Source of the DNA: Pedobacter glucosidilyticus
Lineage (GTDB): Bacteria > Bacteroidota > Bacteroidia > Sphingobacteriales > Sphingobacteriaceae
Reading direction: 5' to 3'
DNA: 64,000 nucleotides
Assembly: GCF_002483235.1 (NCBI RefSeq)
Contig: NZ_DLHN01000026.1
Location: forward strand, 125,143 to 189,142
Shown one piece after another: positions 45,510-53,837 of this stretch; the stretch's first letter is position 1, and the number at the start of each line of letters is the position of its first letter. The position numbers and the translations under genes were made by a program. The notes beneath the pieces were generated by a model. That model saw nothing but the letters and a program-made list of their open reading frames with translations, was not told the DNA's origin and made no database searches.

Positions 45510-46943
45510 ATGAGATACCTGAAAGCGATTTTTTTGCTTGTGTTTATATTGAAGCCAGAGTTTAGTATTTGTCAAAAAATGGGTTTTACAGATGCAGCTC
45601 AATTTGGCTTCTCACCTACAGCTACAGGTATACAAAATTCAGAGGCTTTACAAAAAGCAATCAATCTGGGTGGTACTATCATCATAAGCAAGCCTGGTGT
45701 TTATAAATTTGCTCAAACAGTATATGTTGGCAGCCATACAACCATAGAATTTGGAAATAACGTATTCATAAAAAAGGTAAACGAAAAAGGTAATTTTTCT
45801 CATGTCTTTCTTAATAAAGGGGCGTTAACTAAAACCTACAATGAGCATATCAGTATTAAAGGACTTAATTTAATGGTTAATGGTATAGATAAACCTTTTT
45901 CAGAAGTATATGGGTTAAGAGGGCAGGTAGCGTTTTTTTATGTAAAAGATGTTAATATTGAGCGTTTTAGGTGCGAAGATTTAACTAAAATGCAGTTTGG
46001 TATACATGTGTGTACTTTTGAAGATTTAATCATAGATGATGTAATGATAAGAGGTGAAAAAGATGGAATTCATTTAGGAAGAGGGAAAAGATTTACGATT
46101 AGAAACGGTGTTTTCCAAACTTTTGATGATGCCATTGCGCTGAATGCACATGATTATGCGACAAGTAATCCAGAGTTAGGTTGGATTGAAAATGGAGTTA
46201 TAGAGAATTGTCATGATTTAAATGCAGAAAATACGACTGGATATTTCTGTCGGATTTTAGCAGGTGCATGGATAGATTGGCAAGAAGGAATGGAAGTTCA
46301 ACAATCCGATGCAGTAGTGGCTAATGGTAGAATTTATAGGGTACAAGCTCAACCAGATGGCACAAAATATGTTTCTAAAACAAAACCTACACATCAAGAA
46401 GGCAGCCAAATTCTAGATGGAATTAATTGGGGTGTTGTTCAAACTGATGTAACATATACCGCAGGCGTTAGAAATGTAGTTTTTAACAATATTTTTCTCG
46501 AAAAGCCTCGTATTGGCTTATCTATTCATTTTGATAATGATAAATATAGCCGTTCTTATTATCCCAACGCCACTATTCCATTACAAGAGCAATTAAGTTT
46601 TAACAATATTCGTATACTACATAATCAAGATATCCCATTTTTACTTATTGCAACTCCAGTTGATTTAATTACCATCAGTAATTCAAGCTTTAGAAATAAT
46701 CATATTCAATTTATAAGTAATAAGGCTATGGTTAACTATCTAAAAACAAATATCAATATCTACGCATGTTCTTTTCAAAAGGAAGGAGAGTTTGAGTTGT
46801 TAAAAAATGATGTTGATGGGAAAGAAATTTACTTGAAAACCTTTGGTAATATAGAGCTGCATAAGAATTTTAGAGCAAAAATTAATCCAGGAAGAGGTTT
46901 AATCCATATCCAATCAGACTTAACAGGTTTAAAAAAAGATTAA
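45510..46943 (+). CDS. Secreted beta-helix (GH28/pectate-lyase-like) protein with tailspike-type insertion
   Basis: 477 residues, signal peptide ending near FSICQ. The first ~250 residues are a right-handed beta-helix of the pectin-lyase superfamily; EKDGIHLGRG near 188 and QTFDDAIALNAHDY near 206 resemble the GH28 Asp pairs. Near residues 250-320 an insert reads VVANGRIYRVQAQPDG...KPTHQEGSQILDGINWGVV, a module I know from phage tail fibre and tailspike proteins (NGRxYxx ... PTHxxG ... DGxxW). The helix then resumes. It stands alone between two regulatory regions and shares an upstream block with the next gene. Probably a glycan-cleaving or glycan-binding protein; exact activity unknown. Confidence 0.65.
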   Translation: MRYLKAIFLLVFILKPEFSICQKMGFTDAAQFGFSPTATGIQNSEALQKAINLGGTIIISKPGVYKFAQTVYVGSHTTIEFGNNVFIKKVNEKGNFSHVFLNKGALTKTYNEHISIKGLNLMVNGIDKPFSEVYGLRGQVAFFYVKDVNIERFRCEDLTKMQFGIHVCTFEDLIIDDVMIRGEKDGIHLGRGKRFTIRNGVFQTFDDAIALNAHDYATSNPELGWIENGVIENCHDLNAENTTGYFCRILAGAWIDWQEGMEVQQSDAVVANGRIYRVQAQPDGTKYVSKTKPTHQEGSQILDGINWGVVQTDVTYTAGVRNVVFNNIFLEKPRIGLSIHFDNDKYSRSYYPNATIPLQEQLSFNNIRILHNQDIPFLLIATPVDLITISNSSFRNNHIQFISNKAMVNYLKTNINIYACSFQKEGEFELLKNDVDGKEIYLKTFGNIELHKNFRAKINPGRGLIHIQSDLTGLKKD

Positions 46944-47060
46944 GTATCCTTTTTAGTAAATGTTCTAATTTGCTTAATTCTATTAGTTTTTTGTTTATTG
47001 CTTGTTTAAGATAAAGGCTAGTTTAAAAGCCAATTCATCTTTGTTAAGAGTATTTGGGTA

Positions 47061-47096
47061 AAAATAGTTGTAATAAATGCTTAAAATGTTTAAAAC
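47061..47096 (+). promoter_or_regulatory. Conserved upstream block of the 47153 gene
   Basis: AAAATAGTTGTAATAAATGC followed by TTAAAATGTTTAAAAC matches the block at 45418 closely and starts 92 bases before the ATG, the same distance. TAACTTTA (47115-47122) would be the -7 box, one mismatch from TAnnTTTG. Confidence 0.6.
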
Positions 47097-47152
47097 TTAA
47101 AAGGGCTTACTTTTTAACTTTATACCCTAGCCAAAAGACTATTTTAAACACA

Positions 47153-50100
47153 ATGAAAATAAAATTACTCCTTGTCATTTTATGCCTAGCATCAATTTGT
47201 AAAGCGCAAACACCAACTGAAACTTTTAATGTAGTTACAGAATTATCTATTCCTACCCATCCAACAAATGGAACGGATTTTCCAACTTCCATTGTTAGCC
47301 ATAAAGGAAGTATTTATTATGCTTATATAGATCCTTCATTAAATGGATGTATAGCTAAAAAAGATCCAAACGGAGTGGTTACATCGGCAGTGGTATTACC
47401 GGGTATCCAAAACAACCCTTCTCATACCATGGTTGGTATTGCCATAGATGCCGAAGGTTATATACATTACATTGGTAATATGCACCAAAACCCAATGGTT
47501 TATTTAAGATCTGATAAACCTGAGGACATCACTGCTTTTACTTCTTTAAATGGAGATGTAGCAAACGGGGGGATGTGGGGCCCTGTAGGGGTAACTTACG
47601 GTAGGTTTGTACAAAGTAGAAAAGGAACATTGTTTTTTCTTTCAAGACAAAGATTAAATACTGTTAATGAAGGCTGGGTACAAGGTATCATGGGAGGCCA
47701 TATACAAGTATATAATACTGATACCAAAAGATGGACCCAGTTAGGCTCATTAAATTATAGTATGGTAAGTGATAGAGGTCAAACCATTACAGGTGGTATG
47801 GATAGTCAGCACCAAACAAGAGCCGTGATATGGGATAATTCTGGGGCAGGAGCTTTTCCTGGGCCAATAGGTAACGCTTATCAAGGATATAAATTAAGAG
47901 TAGTTTTTGATAAAAATAACAGGATGCACATGGTATGGAATGTTGCAAAAAATCCAGTTTTAACTACTGTTTCTGATACCCATACCCATTTAATGTATGC
48001 TTATTCTGATGATGAAGGTGTTACTTGGAGAAAATCTGATGGCTCTTTATTAACCCTGCCTATTGGCACTACCAATGGCGAAGTTGTGTATAGCGAAGAT
48101 CCAAACGTAAATACGCAAAGAATGTACAATTTCTGTAATATCATGTTAACATCCGATAACATGCCGGTTTTATTACAGTTCTCCTACACTCAAAATAAAA
48201 CTTTAGCTTTTAAATTTAACGGTACAACTTGGGAAGAAGTTTCAGGGACTTGGAATCCAAGTTGGCCAGGCGAAGGCTTAATAGATGATAACGGTTACAT
48301 GTCATTGGTGAGTGGTAGCGGTGGCGGAATGAGACGCTCTAATGATAATGGTACTAGCTGGAGACAATATACAGGTGTATCAACCTATCCAGGTGCTATA
48401 TCATTCGACTATGAATATTACAGAGAAACCGGTATTTTAAGGCTACAAAGTGCAAATGGAGGTGCTTTAAGCGAGGTAAGAACTGTAACATTTTCTAATG
48501 CAAGTGAAGGTCAACTCGTTCCACCAGTATTAAGTGTTCTAAGTGGTACTACCTTTACAACGGCACAAACTATAAGTATTACACATCCTACTGCTGATGT
48601 CGTTATTAGATATACTACAGATGGCTCTTTACCAACAGCAACAAACGGAACAGTTTATACCACGCCAATTACGATTAGCAATACCACTACCATTAAAGCA
48701 GTAGCTTTTAAAACAGGTAGGGTAAGCAGCCGTTATGCCGCTTCAAGAATTCTTGTTTTTATTGGTCCGGATACACAAGCACCTTCTGCTCCAACCAATC
48801 TAAGTCCTACCAATATTTCATCCAGAGGTTTTACCGTAAACTGGACAGCATCTGTGGATGATCGTACAACAAATCCAACTTATGAGGTTTATTTAAACAA
48901 TACCATGGTGGGGGTTTCTACCTCAACAAGTTATATTTTTAATAATTTAGATGCAGGTACTAATTATAGCGTAACTATAAAAGGTAAAGATGCCGCAGGT
49001 AATGTCTCTGCTTTTAGTAATGTATTAAGTGTAAGCACCCTGTCATCAAACGCTATTGGTATTTTTACCAGTAGGTTGGATATCGGAGGCGCATCACCTG
49101 CCGGAAGTTCTACTTTTAATAGTGGTACATACACTATTAATGGTGCAGGTAATACCAATGCAACTAATGAAGCCTCTCAATATTTATTTAGAGATGTAAC
49201 GGGTGATTTTGTTTTAACTGGTCGCGTTCAGTCTTATACTTTTGATAATAATGTAGCTAATATTTTTGGAAGAGCAGGCTTTATGGTTAGGCAAGGTACG
49301 CAAGCTAACAATCCACCGGGTTTGTACTTGGCTTGTTTTAATAGTGCAAATGGTATCGAGTGGCGTACAAGAGCAACCCAAAGTGCAAATTTTACACAAG
49401 CAAATGTTGTTTATAGTAAATTATTACCTCATTGGATTCGTTTGACCAGAACAGGAAATAGTTTTAGGGCAGAATACTCGGAGGATGGTTCTGCATGGAC
49501 AGTTTTAGGTACCCAAACCGTAGTTTTAGAAAGTACTGTGCAGGTAGGTTTATTTGTAGCTTCTAACCTAAACGCTTTAAGATCCGCTACTTTCACCAAT
49601 GTATCTATCACTACGCCCAATGCTGTAGCAGACAATGTAGCACCAAGCGCAGCAAGCAATATTTTTGGTTCAGAAATAACTTCCAATAGTTTCAAAATTA
49701 ATTGGACCGCCGCTACCGATAATGTGGCTACAACAGCTTATGATATTTTAATTAACGATAACTACGTAGGTACTACCACCAGTACTTCTTTTACCGTATC
49801 TGGTTTAACATTAGCTACAAATTATAGCGTTGTTGTTAGAGCTAAAGATGCAGCAGGTAATACTACGCCTAGTGCAGCTGTAAACATAGCTACCAGATCT
49901 AATGATGCTTCTATTGATAAAACAAGCTCAGCTATTGTTATTGATGGTGTTAAAGAGAGTTCTTGGGCTGGCGTTACTTTGCCTATTGCAAAAGTAACAA
50001 CTGGTACTCTTTCCGGAGCGGCAGATTTAAGCGGTACATGGCAAGCAAATTACGATGCAACAAATCTTTATATTTTTGCAGATGTAACTGATGATGCTAT

Positions 50101-52729
50101 CAATACCACATCTTCAAATTGGTATGATAACGATGGGATAGAAATTTATATTGATGCTACAAATGCAAAATCAGCTTCTTATACAACTTCTACTTTCCAA
50201 TTAACTTTTACACATGGTAATGCAGTTCTAACTTCAAGAAACGGAGCTTCAAGACCTGTAACCGGTGTAGAACTGGCTTATGTAAATAAAGCAGCCGGTG
50301 GCGGTTATGTGGTAGAAATTAAAATACCCTTAGCATCACTAGCTATACCAACTCCTGTAGCAAACGGGCAAAAATTAGGTTTTGATATTTCGCTAATTGA
50401 TAATGATACAGGTTTTAGAAAAGGTAAAATGAGCTGGTTTAATAATCAAGATAATTCTTGGCAAAGCCCTGCTAATTTTGGTATTGTAACTTTTTCTGAA
50501 GTGTCAGATAATCAAGCACCTACTGTACCAACAGGATTAGTTTCTTCAAACATTACCGCAACCGGGTTTAAACTAGATTGGACGGCATCTACAGACAATA
50601 TTGGTGTAGCAAGTTATGAAGTATTTAGAAACGGTGTTTCATTAGGTACTACTACAAAAACAGATTTTAATGTAACTGGCCTTTTGGGTAGTACAACTTA
50701 TAGCATGACCGTTTTAGCTAAAGATGAAGCTGGTAACGCATCAGCACAAAGTACGGTATTAAGTGTTACTACACTTGCACCGCCAGATACTGAAGCTCCA
50801 ACTTCACCAATAGGTTTAGCTTTCTCTAATGTTACAGAAACAAGTACTGTTATCAACTGGTCTCCTTCTTTAGATAATGTAGGAGTTACAGCTTATGAAA
50901 TATTTGTCAATGGTACGTCTGTAGGTACAACTAGTATCACAAATTTTGAAGTAACAGGTTTAACAGCGGGCACAACTTATAACATTACTGTTAGAGCTAG
51001 AGATGCAGCTGGTAATAATTCTTCACCTAGCCCTGCTTTAGCTGTAGCTACACTTGCTGCGCCAGATACACAGGCTCCTAGCGTACCTACAGGTTTAGCT
51101 TTCAATACCCTTACGAATACGAGTTTTAATATTACCTGGACGGCTTCAACAGATAATGTTGGCGTTACTTCTTATGAGATTTTTAATAACGGTGTGTCTG
51201 CTGGTACAGCAACAAGTACCAGTTTTTCTTTAACAGGATTAAATGCTCTTACAGCTTATTCTATAACTATAAAAGCTAAAGATGCTGCCAATAATAGTTC
51301 AGCAGAGAGTGCAGCATTAGTGGTTAATACACTTGCAGCTCCTGATGTGCAGGCACCAACTGTACCAACAGCTTTAAGTTTTGCTAACCTAACTTTTAAT
51401 GGTTTTACTTTAAACTGGACCGCCTCAACAGATAATATTGGGGTAAGTAGTTACGAGATATTTAGAAATGGAGCCCTTATCGGTTCATCTATCACTACTA
51501 GTTTTGTGGTATCAGGTCTAGATGGCTCAACCACTTATAGTTTAACAGTTTTAGCCAAAGACGTAGCTGGTAATTCTTCGGCTCAAAGTACAGCTTTAAG
51601 TGTAACCACTCCGGCAGCTCCAGACACACAGGCACCAACCGTACCAACAGGTTTAGCTTCGTCTAACCTTACCTTTAACTCTTTTACATTAAGCTGGACA
51701 GCCTCAACAGACAATGTAGGTGTTACTTCTTATGAGATTTTTAGAAATGGTACATCTATAGGGACATCAACTACAACTAGTTTAGCATTAAGTGGCTTAA
51801 CAGAATTAACCAACTACAGTATTACAGTAGTAGCTAAAGATTTAGCTGGTAATATTTCTGCACCAAGTACAGCATTGCTAGTAAGAACATTGGCAGCACC
51901 AGACACGCAAGCACCTACAGTGCCAACAAATCTTGCTTCCAGCAATATCACAGTTACTGGCTTTACTTTAACTTGGAATGCCTCTACAGATAATGTTGGT
52001 GTGGTATCTTATGAAATATTTAGAAATGGTACCTCTATAGGAACATCAACTGCAACTAGTTTTGCGCTTACGGGTTTATCACCTGCAACAAGTTACGCAC
52101 TAACTGTATTAGCTAGAGATGCGGCAGGAAATGCTTCGGCTCAAAGTGCTGTTTTAAATGTTACCACTTCTGCAGGTGATATACAAGCACCAACAGTACC
52201 TACTGAACTTGTTGCTTCAAACATCAATGCAAATAGTCTTAGTGTAAGTTGGAAACCTTCATCAGACAATGTAGCAGTAACATCTTATACCGTATTTGTG
52301 AATGGTCAAGTTTATGGTAATACTGCTAGTAATACCATTTTCATCAAAGATTTATCTCCTAATACCACTTACACCATCACGGTTGCTGCAGCTGATGCTG
52401 CTAGTAATGTTTCGGCACAAAGTGCAGGTTTAGCAGTAAAAACGCTTACTTTTTCAACAAATAATTTAGATGTAGTTGTAGCAAATTTATTGTCGCCTAA
52501 TGGAGATAATATCAATGATGTTTGGATGATTGAAAACATTCATTTATATCCTAATCACCAAATTAAGGTCTTTGATTCTTTAGGAAGAGTTATGTTAGAC
52601 AGAAGGGCTTATCAGAATGATTGGAATGGAACCGTAAATGGTAATTTATTAAATCCAGGAGCTTATTTGTACATCATAGACCTTGGAAACAATAAAACAT
52701 TAAAAGGATTTATAACCATAGTTTATTAA
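47153..52729 (+). CDS. Giant multidomain BNR_4 propeller (lyase-like) with CBM9, nine FN3 domains and type B T9SS sorting domain
   Basis: 1858 residues from the ATG at 47153, where the signal peptide begins; an in-frame start 99 bases upstream lacks an export signal. Order: BNR_4 seven-bladed propeller ~20-455 (IDAEGYIHYIGNMHQNPM, SDTHTHLMYAYSDDEG), the fold of ulvan lyases PL24/PL25 and related enzymes; chitobiase-C-like beta domain ~456-535; FN3 ~539-632; concanavalin-like DUF1349-type domain ~635-825; FN3 ~826-915; CBM9-like domain ~918-1115; seven tandem FN3 ~1118-1767; CHU_C-type (type B) sorting domain to the end (LSPNGDNINDVWMIENI, GRVMLD). It is therefore secreted by type IX secretion and held at or released from the surface. 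The next gene is a PorP/SprF protein, the usual companion of type B cargo. Confidence 0.85.
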   Translation: MKIKLLLVILCLASICKAQTPTETFNVVTELSIPTHPTNGTDFPTSIVSHKGSIYYAYIDPSLNGCIAKKDPNGVVTSAVVLPGIQNNPSHTMVGIAIDAEGYIHYIGNMHQNPMVYLRSDKPEDITAFTSLNGDVANGGMWGPVGVTYGRFVQSRKGTLFFLSRQRLNTVNEGWVQGIMGGHIQVYNTDTKRWTQLGSLNYSMVSDRGQTITGGMDSQHQTRAVIWDNSGAGAFPGPIGNAYQGYKLRVVFDKNNRMHMVWNVAKNPVLTTVSDTHTHLMYAYSDDEGVTWRKSDGSLLTLPIGTTNGEVVYSEDPNVNTQRMYNFCNIMLTSDNMPVLLQFSYTQNKTLAFKFNGTTWEEVSGTWNPSWPGEGLIDDNGYMSLVSGSGGGMRRSNDNGTSWRQYTGVSTYPGAISFDYEYYRETGILRLQSANGGALSEVRTVTFSNASEGQLVPPVLSVLSGTTFTTAQTISITHPTADVVIRYTTDGSLPTATNGTVYTTPITISNTTTIKAVAFKTGRVSSRYAASRILVFIGPDTQAPSAPTNLSPTNISSRGFTVNWTASVDDRTTNPTYEVYLNNTMVGVSTSTSYIFNNLDAGTNYSVTIKGKDAAGNVSAFSNVLSVSTLSSNAIGIFTSRLDIGGASPAGSSTFNSGTYTINGAGNTNATNEASQYLFRDVTGDFVLTGRVQSYTFDNNVANIFGRAGFMVRQGTQANNPPGLYLACFNSANGIEWRTRATQSANFTQANVVYSKLLPHWIRLTRTGNSFRAEYSEDGSAWTVLGTQTVVLESTVQVGLFVASNLNALRSATFTNVSITTPNAVADNVAPSAASNIFGSEITSNSFKINWTAATDNVATTAYDILINDNYVGTTTSTSFTVSGLTLATNYSVVVRAKDAAGNTTPSAAVNIATRSNDASIDKTSSAIVIDGVKESSWAGVTLPIAKVTTGTLSGAADLSGTWQANYDATNLYIFADVTDDAINTTSSNWYDNDGIEIYIDATNAKSASYTTSTFQLTFTHGNAVLTSRNGASRPVTGVELAYVNKAAGGGYVVEIKIPLASLAIPTPVANGQKLGFDISLIDNDTGFRKGKMSWFNNQDNSWQSPANFGIVTFSEVSDNQAPTVPTGLVSSNITATGFKLDWTASTDNIGVASYEVFRNGVSLGTTTKTDFNVTGLLGSTTYSMTVLAKDEAGNASAQSTVLSVTTLAPPDTEAPTSPIGLAFSNVTETSTVINWSPSLDNVGVTAYEIFVNGTSVGTTSITNFEVTGLTAGTTYNITVRARDAAGNNSSPSPALAVATLAAPDTQAPSVPTGLAFNTLTNTSFNITWTASTDNVGVTSYEIFNNGVSAGTATSTSFSLTGLNALTAYSITIKAKDAANNSSAESAALVVNTLAAPDVQAPTVPTALSFANLTFNGFTLNWTASTDNIGVSSYEIFRNGALIGSSITTSFVVSGLDGSTTYSLTVLAKDVAGNSSAQSTALSVTTPAAPDTQAPTVPTGLASSNLTFNSFTLSWTASTDNVGVTSYEIFRNGTSIGTSTTTSLALSGLTELTNYSITVVAKDLAGNISAPSTALLVRTLAAPDTQAPTVPTNLASSNITVTGFTLTWNASTDNVGVVSYEIFRNGTSIGTSTATSFALTGLSPATSYALTVLARDAAGNASAQSAVLNVTTSAGDIQAPTVPTELVASNINANSLSVSWKPSSDNVAVTSYTVFVNGQVYGNTASNTIFIKDLSPNTTYTITVAAADAASNVSAQSAGLAVKTLTFSTNNLDVVVANLLSPNGDNINDVWMIENIHLYPNHQIKVFDSLGRVMLDRRAYQNDWNGTVNGNLLNPGAYLYIIDLGNNKTLKGFITIVY
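50507..52455 (+). repeat. Seven tandem FN3-coding repeats
   Basis: Seven units starting near 50507, 50785, 51065, 51344, 51623, 51902 and 52178, close to 279 bases (93 residues) each. Every unit opens with a D-x-x-A-P-x-x-P pattern and contains W-x-x-S-x-D-N-x-x-V. DNA similarity between units is high, so the number may vary between strains by recombination. Confidence 0.88.
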
Positions 52730-52773
52730 GCTACCCTATAACTCATTTGAAACAAGCTTTAAAGAATAAAAAA

Positions 52774-53655
52774 ATGTTAAAAAGAAATATATTTATCATA
52801 CTTCCTTTACTGTTATTAGGTAGTTTAGCTTTTGCTCAACAACCATTTATCAATCAGTATTACCATAATCAATACCTGATAAATCCTGCAAATGTAGGTA
52901 TTAATGATGGTTTGGTTATAGGCTTAGCGTATCGTAATCAATTTAATAGTGTTGCGGGCGCACCTGTTAACCAAGCCATTACGGCCTCCTATAAAGCGGG
53001 TAAAAATGTTGGTTTAGGCTTACAGGTTAACAATTCTTCTATAGGGTTGCTTAAAAGCACTGCTGCAGTTTTAAGTTATGCTTATCATTTGCCTTTAAGC
53101 AAAAGTTCAGAACAATTACATTTTGGGGTATCCGTAGGCGGACGCCAGTTAAGGCTAGCCCAGTCAGACATTACGGCTTCTAATAGCGACCCCGTTGTAG
53201 GGCAGTTTTCTGATAGACCTTTAACATTAGAATCAAATTTTGGTATAGCTTACACCAATGATAAATTAAACCTTCAATTTAGCTTGCCTAACCTAAGTCG
53301 TTTACTCAAATCAGATATCATCACCACCAATAATTATTCTTATTACGCTGCAGCAAGCTATTTGTTTTTGGAAGAGCAGAATCTAGGTTTTTCAGTAGAA
53401 CCTATCTTAACCGTACAAGGCATTATTGATAATGACCCTTTAATTGGTGGTGGAGCCAAATTGAATTTTTTAGATGATAAATTTAATCTGTTAGGCTATT
53501 ATGGTAATAATAAAGTCTTGAGCTTTGGTTTGGGTTTTACCTATGATGAAATCATATCTTTCCAAGGTAATTACAACGCTTCCAACAATCAGCTTCCTGG
53601 ATTTAGTAATAGTTTTGAAATAGGACTAAACATATTGTTAAAGAAGAAGAAATAA
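52774..53655 (+). CDS. PorP/SprF family T9SS-associated outer-membrane protein
   Basis: 293-residue outer-membrane beta-barrel. The start at 52774 is an ATG at the head of the signal peptide (ending near LAFAQ); an in-frame TTG at 52747 adds nine lysine-rich residues and is less likely. The mature N-terminus QPFINQYYHNQYLINPANVGIND is the family hallmark (Q-x-x-N-x-x-x-x-NPA-x-G). Proteins of this family work with type B sorting domains to attach cargo at the surface. It lies 44 bases after the giant type B protein, so the pair is a dedicated secretion and anchoring unit. Confidence 0.9.
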   Translation: MLKRNIFIILPLLLLGSLAFAQQPFINQYYHNQYLINPANVGINDGLVIGLAYRNQFNSVAGAPVNQAITASYKAGKNVGLGLQVNNSSIGLLKSTAAVLSYAYHLPLSKSSEQLHFGVSVGGRQLRLAQSDITASNSDPVVGQFSDRPLTLESNFGIAYTNDKLNLQFSLPNLSRLLKSDIITTNNYSYYAAASYLFLEEQNLGFSVEPILTVQGIIDNDPLIGGGAKLNFLDDKFNLLGYYGNNKVLSFGLGFTYDEIISFQGNYNASNNQLPGFSNSFEIGLNILLKKKK

Positions 53656-53710
53656 ATTTAACGCTCTTTTTTTTCTAATCTCAATAATCAAAATTCCTTA
53701 ACTGATATTG

Positions 53711-53774
53711 CAATATATTGTCTCTGTGTTTTAACATTTATGTCAAAATAGTTTAAGAAAGAGACAATATATTG
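53711..53774. promoter_or_regulatory. 15-bp perfect inverted repeat upstream of susC
   Basis: CAATATATTGTCTCT (53711-53725) and AGAGACAATATATTG (53760-53774) are perfect reverse complements with a 34-base spacer. Each arm includes the self-complementary 10-mer CAATATATTG. The right arm ends in the place of the -33 box of the susC promoter, so a bound regulator would sit directly next to RNA polymerase. Confidence 0.75.
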
Positions 53775-53798
53775 GTTAATATTTTTTCAAATGCTTTC

Positions 53799-53806
53799 TA
53801 CTTTTG
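53799..53806 (+). promoter_or_regulatory. -7 element of the susC promoter
   Basis: TACTTTTG fits TAnnTTTG exactly. TTG at 53772-53774, 24 bases upstream, may act as a weak -33. Transcription would begin near 53812, giving a 5' leader of roughly 25 bases before the ATG at 53838. Confidence 0.6.
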
Positions 53807-53837
53807 GATATAAACCGAAAATTATATTTAATCAATT

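Noticed and set aside
50507..52455. Regular repeats as a CRISPR-like or satellite array
   Set aside because: The period is a coding FN3 domain of 93 residues in one continuous frame.
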